NCBI GenBank assembly: GCA_900550935.1
Contig: URUD01000017.1
Location: 1-49,940, forward strand
DNA: 49,940 nt
Direction of reading: 5' to 3'
Origin: an uncultured Roseburia sp.
Lineage (GTDB): Bacteria; Bacillota; Clostridia; Lachnospirales; Lachnospiraceae
Numbering within the stretch: the stretch's first letter is position 1; each line of letters starts with the position of its first letter. The position numbers were made by a program, and so were the translations under genes. The notes under the pieces are model-generated. The model saw only the letters and a program-made list of their open reading frames with translations. It was not told where the DNA came from and ran no database searches. Shown piece by piece: positions 16,775 through 24,693 of the stretch.

Positions 16775-17806
16775 CTATTTTTCCCCCATAACCATGTTTT
16801 TTATCTTCCGGATGATAGCTCCCGCGATCAGTGCTCCGGTGATCGCCACAGCAACACGCACTGCTGCATAGATCCATTCTGCCGCACCGTCAAGTGCTGC
16901 CACATCGATAAAATGTCCTGCCACAACACCGAATAACTCGAGTCCTAACATATGCAGACAGATCAGTTCGATCGTGTGTGTGCCAAGATAAGCAAAAAAT
17001 GAGCCGATCTTCGTCTGTTCCATCCATTTGCAGATCCAGATACAGAGCACGGAGCCGGTGATCGAGATCACAAAGAAAAACGGAACACTGAATGCTCCAA
17101 ATCTGCCGTACTGACGGATGGACATATTTAATCTGCCGTTAAACACGACCACTCCCACATATAAGACCAGATTCAGCACGATCAGCCAGAGCGGACTCTT
17201 CTGTTCAAAAAACTGTTTTTTCCGAAGCCATGCTCCGACCAGCATCAGAACCGTTGCGATCCCTGCAATATCAATGCTCCACGGCAATAATACCGGAAGT
17301 TCTGAAAGTGCCATCGTTACCGCAAGAAGCAGGATAGAAACCAGTACCGTACGTTTCCTATCTGCAAGACACCAGTCTGCGATCCGATAGAAAAGCAGTG
17401 ATGTCACAAAAAATGCGGTCAGATACCACATCGCTCCGTTTGCGATATCCAAAAGATAGACATTGTCTGCGCCTTCCGCGGCATTGTAAAGGCAAAATCT
17501 CGAATAGATCACTCCAAACAGCGACTGTTTCATTGCCACCCCATCTCTGCGCACAACGGCATAAAAGCACCATAAAAATGCACTATAGCCAAAATATGGG
17601 ACCAACAGGCGTTTTGCTTTCTTTTTGATGGTCACGCCATACGCTCTGCCCGGTGTGTAAATATAACCGGATATGATAAAGAAGATCTGGATATAGTAAA
17701 AAATCAGAAAACTGCTCAGTCCATGTGCATGAGAAAACATGACAAGAAATAATGCCAGTCCTCTTGCCGCATCCAGATATTTATATTTCATTTTTGTTTG
17801 TTCCAT
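16775..17806 (-). CDS. Membrane acyltransferase (acyltransferase-3 family)
   Basis: The 343-residue protein begins KYLDAARGLALFLVMFSHAHG, the family signature with conserved Arg and His, followed by IFFIISGYIY and a basic stretch KKKAKRLLVPYFG typical of the first cytoplasmic loop. About ten membrane segments are visible. It differs from the neighbouring paralogue pair and resembles wall- or capsule-modifying O-acetyltransferases. GAGGAAACT leads to the ATG. The gap to the upstream gene is 34 bases. The acyl group and acceptor are unknown. Confidence 0.85.
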   Translation of the reverse strand: MEQTKMKYKYLDAARGLALFLVMFSHAHGLSSFLIFYYIQIFFIISGYIYTPGRAYGVTIKKKAKRLLVPYFGYSAFLWCFYAVVRRDGVAMKQSLFGVIYSRFCLYNAAEGADNVYLLDIANGAMWYLTAFFVTSLLFYRIADWCLADRKRTVLVSILLLAVTMALSELPVLLPWSIDIAGIATVLMLVGAWLRKKQFFEQKSPLWLIVLNLVLYVGVVVFNGRLNMSIRQYGRFGAFSVPFFFVISITGSVLCIWICKWMEQTKIGSFFAYLGTHTIELICLHMLGLELFGVVAGHFIDVAALDGAAEWIYAAVRVAVAITGALIAGAIIRKIKNMVMGEK

Positions 17807-17840
17807 AGTTTCCTCTCTCTGTCCACGTTATCTGCTGCGA

Positions 17841-18566
17841 CTATTTTCTTCCCATCGTAAGGCGAAGGAATTTGAAATTCGTTGCAAAATAACGGCGAAA
17901 CAGTCGTTTCGGGTCCTGCATCAGACGATACAGCCATTCCAGACTCAGTTTCTGCATCCACATCGGTGCACGCTTGATGGTTCCTGCATAGTAGTCAAAT
18001 CCTGCCCCGACTCCGATCATAACACCATTTACTTTTCCACGATGTTCGTACATATAACGTTCCTGCTTTGGGGCTCCAAGCCCGATCCAGATGATGTCCG
18101 CTTTTGCATCGTTCATCTTTTGCAGTTCCCTCTCATCCTCCTCTTCGGTCAATGGACGAAACGGCGGTGATACCATGCCGGCGATCCGAAGTGACGGATA
18201 CTCTCCCGGCAGTTTTTCGGAAAGAACCTGGATCGTCTCTTCCTTTCCACCATAGAAATAATGGCGCAATCCATTGTCCCTTGAAAACAGTTCTCCCATC
18301 AGATCCGGTCCTGTCACACGCTCCGCCTCGGGAAATCCGTGTTTTTTCGAATACAGAGACAGCGGTTTTCCATCCGGCAGTGCAAGTGCTGCCGTATTCT
18401 GGATGTTCCTGTAATCCGCTTCCTCATATCCGGTGACCGTGGTATGCACATTGGACACACAGATATACTTTCCTCGCAGCTCGTCGATATGTTCCTCAAT
18501 ATATGCCACCGTTTCCGCCATATTCGTCACGGCGATATTGGTTCCTAAAATATTACATGTTTTCAA
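17841..18566 (-). CDS. WecG/TagA/CpsF-family glycosyltransferase
   Basis: Members of this family (GT26) add a sugar, often N-acetylmannosamine, to a lipid-linked GlcNAc during assembly of teichoic acid linkage units or polysaccharides. The 241-residue protein shows CVSNVHTTVTG, ALPDGKPLSLYSK, RVTGPDLM, YFYGGKEE, IWIGLGAPKQERYMYEH and GVGAGFDYYAGTIKRAPMWM, all standard, with the Asp of the active site in the ALPDG region. The start is TTG, eight bases after GAGG. Ten bases separate it from the fucosyltransferase-like gene. It probably acts early in assembly on the inner membrane face. Confidence 0.93.
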   Translation of the reverse strand: MKTCNILGTNIAVTNMAETVAYIEEHIDELRGKYICVSNVHTTVTGYEEADYRNIQNTAALALPDGKPLSLYSKKHGFPEAERVTGPDLMGELFSRDNGLRHYFYGGKEETIQVLSEKLPGEYPSLRIAGMVSPPFRPLTEEEDERELQKMNDAKADIIWIGLGAPKQERYMYEHRGKVNGVMIGVGAGFDYYAGTIKRAPMWMQKLSLEWLYRLMQDPKRLFRRYFATNFKFLRLTMGRK

Positions 18567-18576
18567 CAGCCTATCC

Positions 18577-19407
18577 TCACTTCTGTTCTTTCATACAGTA
18601 TACTAACTCGGTCTGTCCCATGATCGACGGGATCAGGCTGAATGTGCTCTGATAGCTTCCCAAGATCTTGCGGCATCTGGAAAGACAGAGCATGTCGACT
18701 AATGCGTCCTGGATGCCGGTTTTGGAGTCACGGTCCAATACCTTATCCTCGTAAACGATCAGACGTTCCTTCGGGAAATAAGTTTCCAGCTCCTGTATCG
18801 TTGCCGCATCATCTGTCGTCACATAAAAACTGGTGTCCTCCGGCTCCGCTTTCATCCGTTCCACAAACGCAGTTAGCGGGCTGTGACTGGTCGACTCCAC
18901 ATGATCCGTACGACGGATATGGACTCCGACCGTATTTTTTCCGATCCTTGCAAATACCGCCTCCCCACGTTTTAACACCTCCGGTGCCGGTTTTAAAAAG
19001 GAAAAACTCTCCGCCGTGATCTCACAGAGATTGGTGTAGGATTTTACATAACAGGTGTCATGCACCGCGATCATCTCTTTCACTGCCGCAAATCCGCCTG
19101 CAGTCTTTGCATCCGCGATCTCATCACATTCGATAAAGACATCTGCCGACTCTCTGTATTTTTTCTTCGCCTGATTGCTGCGCAGGTGCTCTATCACACC
19201 ATGTTTCATTCCCATCTCGCTGATCTCTGCCACCGGTACGCTCATCTCAAACAGATCCTTTGCTGCGATCGCACAGCCGATCTCCCGTTTCCAGATGACG
19301 GTCAGTTCTTTGTCCAGCTTTTTACTCAGTTCATATGCCGAAGTCAGTGCAAGCAGACGATTGCCAAGTCCTGCACATGGTTCGATCATAATGGTACCTT
19401 TTCCCAT
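18577..19407 (-). CDS. Fucosyltransferase-like glycosyltransferase (GT-B, HxRRxD type)
   Basis: The protein starts TIMIEPCAGLGNRLLALTSA, a nucleotide-sugar loop resembling those of alpha-1,2/alpha-1,6 fucosyltransferases, and has GVHIRRTDHVES, matching the HxRRxD GDP-fucose site. Late motifs DALVDMLCLSRCRKILGSYQ and STFSLIPSIMG fit the same fold. The ATG at 19407 (MGKGT) follows AAGGGG by ten bases and gives 276 residues; a longer frame to 19434 would overlap the exporter stop but lacks a good ribosome site. GDP-fucose genes in the same island support a fucosyl donor, but the linkage is unknown. Confidence 0.7.
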   Translation of the reverse strand: MGKGTIMIEPCAGLGNRLLALTSAYELSKKLDKELTVIWKREIGCAIAAKDLFEMSVPVAEISEMGMKHGVIEHLRSNQAKKKYRESADVFIECDEIADAKTAGGFAAVKEMIAVHDTCYVKSYTNLCEITAESFSFLKPAPEVLKRGEAVFARIGKNTVGVHIRRTDHVESTSHSPLTAFVERMKAEPEDTSFYVTTDDAATIQELETYFPKERLIVYEDKVLDRDSKTGIQDALVDMLCLSRCRKILGSYQSTFSLIPSIMGQTELVYCMKEQK

Positions 19408-19430
19408 GTTCTGTATTCCCCTTTCCCACA

Positions 19431-21185
19431 TCAATGATGGTCTTCGGTGTCAATGGCTACAGCACCATTTTCTACTTTGTATACAATATCGCAGTTGCGG
19501 ATGGTAGAAAGACGATGCGCAATGATGAGCATGGTCATCTTACCCTGTAAACTGTCGATCGCTTCCATAACGGCTGCCTCGGTATCATTATCAAGCGCAG
19601 ACGTTGCCTCGTCCAACACTAAGATCTCCGGTCTGCGGTAAAGCGCACGCGCAATACCGATACGCTGTCTCTGTCCACCGGAGATACGCACACCTGCTTC
19701 TCCGATCACAGTATCCAGTCCGTCTTCCATCTCTTTTACGAACTCATCTAACTGTGCCTGTTTCAACGCTTCCCAGATCCTGTTATCGTCAATATTTTCT
19801 TTGGCACCAAATGCGATATTATTGCGGATGGTGTCGTCTAACATATAAATTGTCTGCGGGATATAACCGATCTTGTCGTGCCAGCCGCGCAGTGCAGTCT
19901 GGATGTCTGTGTCATCTGCCCTGATCACACCTTTTTGCGGAGTCAGGACACCAAGGATCAGATCCACGAACGTGGTCTTACCTGCACCGGATGGTCCGAT
20001 AAAGGCTACGGATGCGTTTTTCGGGATGGAAACATTAACATCCTTTAATACCGGTTCGTCCACATTTGGATAGGTAAATTCCATGTGTTCCACTCTGATC
20101 TCTTTTTCCAGAGAGATTTCTTTTCCATTTTCTTTTTTGGCTTTTGCCGCCTCCATTTTTTCTTTATTTGCTGCGATCTCTTTGTATTCATCGCGGATCT
20201 TCTCAATGACAACACCATTGTGGATGATCGCTGCATAGTAAGAGGAGATCTTGTTGACGGAAGGAAGCAGTTTAAATGCTGCTACCGCAAACACACCGAG
20301 TACGACGATAAAGTGCTGGCTGTCTGTGTTGCCTGCCGCGATCTTTACAATGATCATCGCCATCAGTCCTGTGATCGCCAATGCCTCAATGATCGGCTTT
20401 GGCAGAGAACTTAAAAATGCGTTCTGTTTGATGACATAGGTGTAGATCTCATTCTGTTTCTCAAAATCCTGCTCAAAATACTCTTCGCGGTTTGCGATCT
20501 TGATCTCTTTGATACCGCCGAATGCCTGCTGCATACATTTTAACATGCCGGCAGAATAGGTTCTTCTGTCATTGCCATAGCCCTCTAAGACTTTTTTCAG
20601 ACCCTTTACCAGGATCAGAGCCATGATACCAAGACTGATGACCACACCTAATGTGATCGTAATATCTGTTACAAACAGTGTAATGATGATCACGAGGGAC
20701 ACGCAGAGCTCCGATGCGAGCTGCAGTGCATTTAATACAGCAGTATAAAACATCTCCGGGTCTGTGTTGATGTTACGGATCAGCTCAGAGCTGTTTAAAT
20801 TCAGGAAAAACGTGTAATCCTGTCCGATGTAATAACGCATCAGTGTATTCTGCATCTGTTTCTTTCCATAATAGGAAAATTTATACTGAAGATTGTACAT
20901 ATAGACTAAAAACAGATTCTTTAAGATGTAGACGGCAATGATCACGACTGCCATTAAAACAACGAACTGGTTCGTATCGCTCATGCCCAAAAAATCATAT
21001 GCCCACTTCGCATATTTATTTTCGAGAAGCACCTCCGGTGTTGTCACCGCCTGGATAAACGGAATGATAACCGATACGCCGAGCAACTCAACAAACGCAT
21101 CAATAAATATAATGAACGTAAGATAGACGAGTTTACGCTTCTGGCGGCTGTCAAAAACCTCAAATGCTTTTTTTATCTGATCCAT
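19431..21185 (-). CDS. PglK-like ABC exporter for lipid-linked glycan
   Basis: The 584-residue half-transporter has a six-helix membrane domain (about residues 20-330) and an ATPase domain (about 355-575) with Walker A GPSGAGKTT, signature RISGGQRQRIGIARAL, Walker B ILVLDEATSALD and switch His in IIAHRLSTI. The N-terminus (KLVYLTFIIFIDAFVELLGV, SVIIPF) resembles PglK-type flippases of lipid-linked oligosaccharides. AGGGAG lies seven bases before ATG, and a strong promoter (21222-21250) stands in front. As the first gene of an operon with GT26, fucosyltransferase and acyltransferase genes, it probably flips the finished or partial glycan. Confidence 0.88.
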   Translation of the reverse strand: MDQIKKAFEVFDSRQKRKLVYLTFIIFIDAFVELLGVSVIIPFIQAVTTPEVLLENKYAKWAYDFLGMSDTNQFVVLMAVVIIAVYILKNLFLVYMYNLQYKFSYYGKKQMQNTLMRYYIGQDYTFFLNLNSSELIRNINTDPEMFYTAVLNALQLASELCVSLVIIITLFVTDITITLGVVISLGIMALILVKGLKKVLEGYGNDRRTYSAGMLKCMQQAFGGIKEIKIANREEYFEQDFEKQNEIYTYVIKQNAFLSSLPKPIIEALAITGLMAMIIVKIAAGNTDSQHFIVVLGVFAVAAFKLLPSVNKISSYYAAIIHNGVVIEKIRDEYKEIAANKEKMEAAKAKKENGKEISLEKEIRVEHMEFTYPNVDEPVLKDVNVSIPKNASVAFIGPSGAGKTTFVDLILGVLTPQKGVIRADDTDIQTALRGWHDKIGYIPQTIYMLDDTIRNNIAFGAKENIDDNRIWEALKQAQLDEFVKEMEDGLDTVIGEAGVRISGGQRQRIGIARALYRRPEILVLDEATSALDNDTEAAVMEAIDSLQGKMTMLIIAHRLSTIRNCDIVYKVENGAVAIDTEDHH

Positions 21186-21221
21186 GTTTTTTCTCCCTTA
21201 AATAAAAGTTTTGGTATCATA

Positions 21222-21250
21222 ATGATAGTAAGAAAACAACAACTTGTCAA
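21222..21250 (-). promoter_or_regulatory. Promoter of the ABC exporter operon
   Basis: On the minus strand TTGACA (21250-21245) and TATCAT (21227-21222) are 17 bases apart, a near-consensus vegetative promoter about 40 bases upstream of the exporter start. Confidence 0.75.
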
Positions 21251-21272
21251 ATTATTTCTGGGTTGCTATAAT
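21244..21272 (+). promoter_or_regulatory. Promoter of the rightward acyltransferase pair
   Basis: TTGTCA (21244-21249) and TATAAT (21267-21272) are 17 bases apart, with TGC before the -10 (extended -10). Its -35 box overlaps the -35 of the leftward promoter (TTGTCAA read from both strands), so the two polymerases should exclude one another. Confidence 0.85.
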
Positions 21273-21316
21273 GAATATTCATAAATGTTTTATCATCAGA
21301 AAGGATTTATTTTATC

Positions 21317-22378
21317 ATGCCAAAGCAGCGAAATTCCAGTTTAGAAATCTTACGGATCATCTGTATCTTTTTTGTCGTATTCTGGCACAGCATGGGACCC
21401 TACCTCAATGATATCTCCGGTCTCAATCTTGCCGATTCCGTATTTATCAACGCATTTACCAATAATACCAACCTGATCTTTATGCTGATCTCCGGCTATT
21501 TTGGCATGCATTTTCATTTAGAAAAGCTGATCAAGCTGGACCTGTGCATTATCTTTTATGATCTTCTGTTCCTTTTTGTAACCGGAAGCTATTCCCTAAA
21601 AGGACTGATCACCTGCTTTATGCCGCTTACCTTTGAAAATCACTGGTTCGTGACCTGCTACTTCGTCATTGCGGTCTTTTCCGGTTTTCTGAACCAGATC
21701 CCGGAAAAATTAAGCCGGACTTCTTTCCGCAACCTGCTGTTGCTGCTGTTGTTCATCTTCTATGCAATGCCGACCCTGTTCTTCCACGAACTGATCGAAG
21801 ATACCGGAAAGGGTGTTGTCTGCATGACGATCATGTATCTCATCGGGCGTTATATCCGCCTTTATTACGGAGAACACCACTTTAAGAAAAGCTGTCTTGC
21901 CGTTATTTTCTTCGGTACAACGATTGTGATCGCTACCTTAAATTATGGTCTTACCTATATGAAAGGCATTTTCATGGGAATGTACGCCAGAGACAACTCC
22001 CTGCTCGTGGCAGTGACGGCGATCTGCCTGTTTTTGTTCTTCCGCGAACTGCATTTTACCAGCCGCGTGATCAATCATCTGGCACAGGATGTTGTCTTTA
22101 TCTACTGTATCGAGGGCGATATGCGAAAGATCTTCAACCAGTTTACCGACCTTGCCTCTCATACAAATGACTGGTATTTTGCCGGAGAAGTATTACTTTA
22201 CGCACTTGGTGTTTTAGCTGCATGTTTCCTGCTGCACGAGGTACGTCATCTGCTTTTGGACCGTTTCGACGGCTGGCTTGCAAAACAGATCACCCGCCTG
22301 ATCTCTTCTGTCACACCGGCAGCAAAAAACGGATACAAAAAACTGCACGATAAGACACTTCTTCTGTTACAAAAATAA
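21317..22378 (+). CDS. Membrane acyltransferase (acyltransferase-3 family), paralogue B
   Basis: The 353-residue membrane protein matches the protein at 15731-16774 motif by motif: LEILRIICIFFVVFWH, FMLISGYFGM, NHWFVTCYF, GKGVVCMTIMYLIGRYIRLY, ARDNSLLVAV and LHFTSRVINHLA. The R-x(10)-H pair is kept. It probably O-acylates the island's glycan with a different regiospecificity or acceptor than its paralogue. AAAGGA lies 13 bases before ATG. A hexapeptide acyltransferase gene follows after 24 bases, so the two form a short rightward operon from the promoter at 21244. Confidence 0.85.
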   Translation: MPKQRNSSLEILRIICIFFVVFWHSMGPYLNDISGLNLADSVFINAFTNNTNLIFMLISGYFGMHFHLEKLIKLDLCIIFYDLLFLFVTGSYSLKGLITCFMPLTFENHWFVTCYFVIAVFSGFLNQIPEKLSRTSFRNLLLLLLFIFYAMPTLFFHELIEDTGKGVVCMTIMYLIGRYIRLYYGEHHFKKSCLAVIFFGTTIVIATLNYGLTYMKGIFMGMYARDNSLLVAVTAICLFLFFRELHFTSRVINHLAQDVVFIYCIEGDMRKIFNQFTDLASHTNDWYFAGEVLLYALGVLAACFLLHEVRHLLLDRFDGWLAKQITRLISSVTPAAKNGYKKLHDKTLLLLQK

Positions 22379-22402
22379 CCTTCGGGAAAGGATGGCGATC
22401 TT

Positions 22403-23011
22403 ATGAATCTCCGCAGTATCTACAAAAAACACAAACGGAAAAAGCAGCTTACTTCTGCTGCTCCTTATATCCATATTGACCAGAGTGCGGTCTTAGGCGA
22501 TAATTTCAACCTGGATCTGCGTGCGCCAAAGAATGGCGCAACTTACCTTGAGATCGGCGAAAAGTCTATGATCGATTCCTCTTTCGTCTTTGAGACCGAG
22601 AGCGGACACATCAAAGTCGGTGACCGGGTACACATCGGTGGCGGCACACAGTTAATTTCCCGCAATGGCATCACGATCGGAAATGATGTCATCATTGCCT
22701 GGAACTGTACGATCTACGATCACAATTCCCACTCCATTTACTGGGAAGAACGAAAAAATGACGTTTCCCGCGAATGGGAAAACGCCACACATGGACTCCC
22801 TGTCTTACAGGACAAGGACTGGTCTGTTGTAAAAAGTGCCCCGATCGTCATTGAAGACAAAGTCTGGATGGGCTTTGGTGTCACCATCTTAAAGGGTGTT
22901 ACCATCGGAGAAGGTGCCGTCATTGGTGCCGGCAGTGTCGTGACAAGAGATGTTGCACCTTATACCGTTGTTGCAGGAAATCCTGCACAGGTTGTAAAAA
23001 CACTTTCCTAA
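22403..23011 (+). CDS. Hexapeptide-repeat sugar O-acyltransferase
   Basis: The 202-residue protein shows left-handed beta-helix hexapeptide repeats throughout (VLGDNFNLDL, IKVGDRVHIGGGTQLISRN, GITIGNDVIIAW, PIVIEDKVWMGFGVTILKGV, TIGEGAVIGAGSVVTRDV) and the end motif VVAGNPAQVVK of the WbbJ/Maa group of acetyl-CoA enzymes. The active His is probably in YDHNSHSIYW. It is cytoplasmic and would acetylate a nucleotide sugar or lipid-linked intermediate, complementing the membrane acyltransferases. It ends four bases before the stop of the convergent gene. Confidence 0.92.
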   Translation: MNLRSIYKKHKRKKQLTSAAPYIHIDQSAVLGDNFNLDLRAPKNGATYLEIGEKSMIDSSFVFETESGHIKVGDRVHIGGGTQLISRNGITIGNDVIIAWNCTIYDHNSHSIYWEERKNDVSREWENATHGLPVLQDKDWSVVKSAPIVIEDKVWMGFGVTILKGVTIGEGAVIGAGSVVTRDVAPYTVVAGNPAQVVKTLS

Positions 23012-23015
23012 AACA

Positions 23016-23510
23016 CTAATTACGATGTATCACAATGGCCTCTATATGCTTAGATCGATAAATATCCTGTTCAATAGCATCCAACATATCTTCATAAACA
23101 CCATCCTCCTTGGATTCTCTGATCATCTCTTCCACGTCTTCTTCCGAGAATCCAAAGGAGATAATAAGCCCCAGATTATCCGCATAGTATTCACGATCAT
23201 CTCCATTTGACAGGATCTCTCCATTACAAGCTGACATGAAATCTAATGCTTCCGCTTTTTCTACTTTAAATATTTCTTTTTCCTTAAAAAAGAAGTGTAT
23301 GTTCTCAACCCCTCCACCTCTTACCTCAATCTCATTTATTATATCTGAATTATCTACCGAAAAAAACAAATCACCATCTAGAAAATAATAATCATTCATA
23401 TACACATCATATTTCCCCAGGATTTTTTTTGCTGTTTCGATTGAGTCTCCTATTCTTACCTGATTTCCATCTACAGTTATGCCTGCTTTTTCAACGATAT
23501 CAATTCTCAT
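23016..23510 (-). CDS. Uncharacterised acidic small protein
   Basis: I do not recognise this 164-residue protein. It starts MRIDIVEKAGI and has VRIGDSIETAKKILGKYD, a pattern recalling small cytosolic immunity-type or DUF proteins in which an xIGDSxxxVxxxLG helix follows a beta hairpin. Then come alternating strands and an acidic C-terminal helix (SEEDVEEMIRESKEDG). There is no signal peptide or membrane segment. AGGAGA lies 11 bases before ATG. It is the last gene of the leftward operon starting at 29667, 29 bases after a glycosyltransferase gene, and looks unrelated to glycan synthesis. Confidence 0.7.
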   Translation of the reverse strand: MRIDIVEKAGITVDGNQVRIGDSIETAKKILGKYDVYMNDYYFLDGDLFFSVDNSDIINEIEVRGGGVENIHFFFKEKEIFKVEKAEALDFMSACNGEILSNGDDREYYADNLGLIISFGFSEEDVEEMIRESKEDGVYEDMLDAIEQDIYRSKHIEAIVIHRN

Positions 23511-23539
23511 TTCTTTCTATTTCTCCTGATTCTCGTCGC

Positions 23540-24667
23540 CTATAAGATCAGATAACGCTCTGTTCCTTTCACGGAGCGCAGATACAGATCCACACAGGAC
23601 TGGTTCGGCCCGATATGGTAATCGGACTTCTTGCAGAGTTCCACGATCGCAAGAAGCTTGATCAGGTTCTTTCTGCGGAATGCCCAGTCCTGTTTGTTAA
23701 AGGCTTCATTGTAATAACCTCTTTCTTCTTCGCCTGTCAGCGTATAAAGCTTCCAGTCCGGGCGCATCTCTTTGATCTTTGTCACATTGGTATAATCATC
23801 GGTAAAGATAAACAATGGTCTGTCCGCAAATCCCAGTGTTTCCACTTTTTCCACATAGCTTGCTGCATCTTTTAACTCTTTATATTCCAGACATTTATCT
23901 CCACCGCGGATCTGCATGGAAATAAAATGTTCCGGCATCTTAAGTCCCTCTATCAGTGCATCCATCTCCGCCTTAACATCCGGTTTCGGGCAGATCGCGA
24001 TCTCCCCAAATTTCGAAAACTGCGAAGTTGCCGTTCCTTTCATATCAAACATCGGAATATCGATCGGATGAAATTTAAAGGTATCATTGATACACATGCA
24101 CCAGATATCCTGGGTCAGGTAGTCTGCACCGGTTCTCTTTTTTAAGATACGCGGTAACAGATAGCCTTTGTACCAGAGTCTGTGGTGCCGCATCAGGCTC
24201 TTATAATCTGTCGGTCTGTAGTTTGCGATATGGTTGAGTTTATCATGGTTGATCGGACAGAATGGCTCAAAGAGTTCTTCCCAGCCCTTTCCGCCCTGCT
24301 TGGAAAAGTTCGCATCATCCGCATAAATCTCAAACCGGATATGATGTTCCAGACAAAACAACATATGCTCCATCATGCTGTCTAACTCGGAAAAAAGTCC
24401 CGCTCCAAATCCTACATGAAAGATCAGTCTCTTCTCAAAGGATTCATTTAACATCCGGTAGGCTTTTTTTTTTGTCTCAGTATCTTTGATCTCTCCCAGA
24501 TCCACATAAAGAGACTTGATGCTCTCCCGGTTGATCTCCTCAATATCCTGCGTCAGTTCCTTATGGTTGCGGTAAGCTAATACCATGTCCGGAACTGCAA
24601 CCGGATGACGTATAAACATAGCAAGTGTCACAAAAAAATTCTGGATTTTGATCAGTGTATTTTTCAT
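23540..24667 (-). CDS. Fucosyltransferase-like glycosyltransferase (GT-B)
   Basis: The 375-residue protein has FHVGFGAGLFSELDSMMEHM, a loop-helix start like that of NodZ/FUT8-type and GT11 fucosyltransferases, and later SMQIRGGDKCLEY, a variant of the HxRRxD GDP-fucose site with Gln for His and Gly for the second Arg. FIFTDDYTNVTKI and KSDYHIGPNQSCVDLYLRSV complete the donor domain. A hydrophobic, basic N-terminus (QNFFVTLAMFIRHPVAVPD) may bind the membrane. AAAGGA lies upstream of ATG. It sits in the same operon as a GT11 gene. The fold call is fair; the donor is inferred. Confidence 0.6.
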   Translation of the reverse strand: MKNTLIKIQNFFVTLAMFIRHPVAVPDMVLAYRNHKELTQDIEEINRESIKSLYVDLGEIKDTETKKKAYRMLNESFEKRLIFHVGFGAGLFSELDSMMEHMLFCLEHHIRFEIYADDANFSKQGGKGWEELFEPFCPINHDKLNHIANYRPTDYKSLMRHHRLWYKGYLLPRILKKRTGADYLTQDIWCMCINDTFKFHPIDIPMFDMKGTATSQFSKFGEIAICPKPDVKAEMDALIEGLKMPEHFISMQIRGGDKCLEYKELKDAASYVEKVETLGFADRPLFIFTDDYTNVTKIKEMRPDWKLYTLTGEEERGYYNEAFNKQDWAFRRKNLIKLLAIVELCKKSDYHIGPNQSCVDLYLRSVKGTERYLIL

Positions 24668-24693
24668 CTTTTTCTTTCCTTTATTACTGCAAT

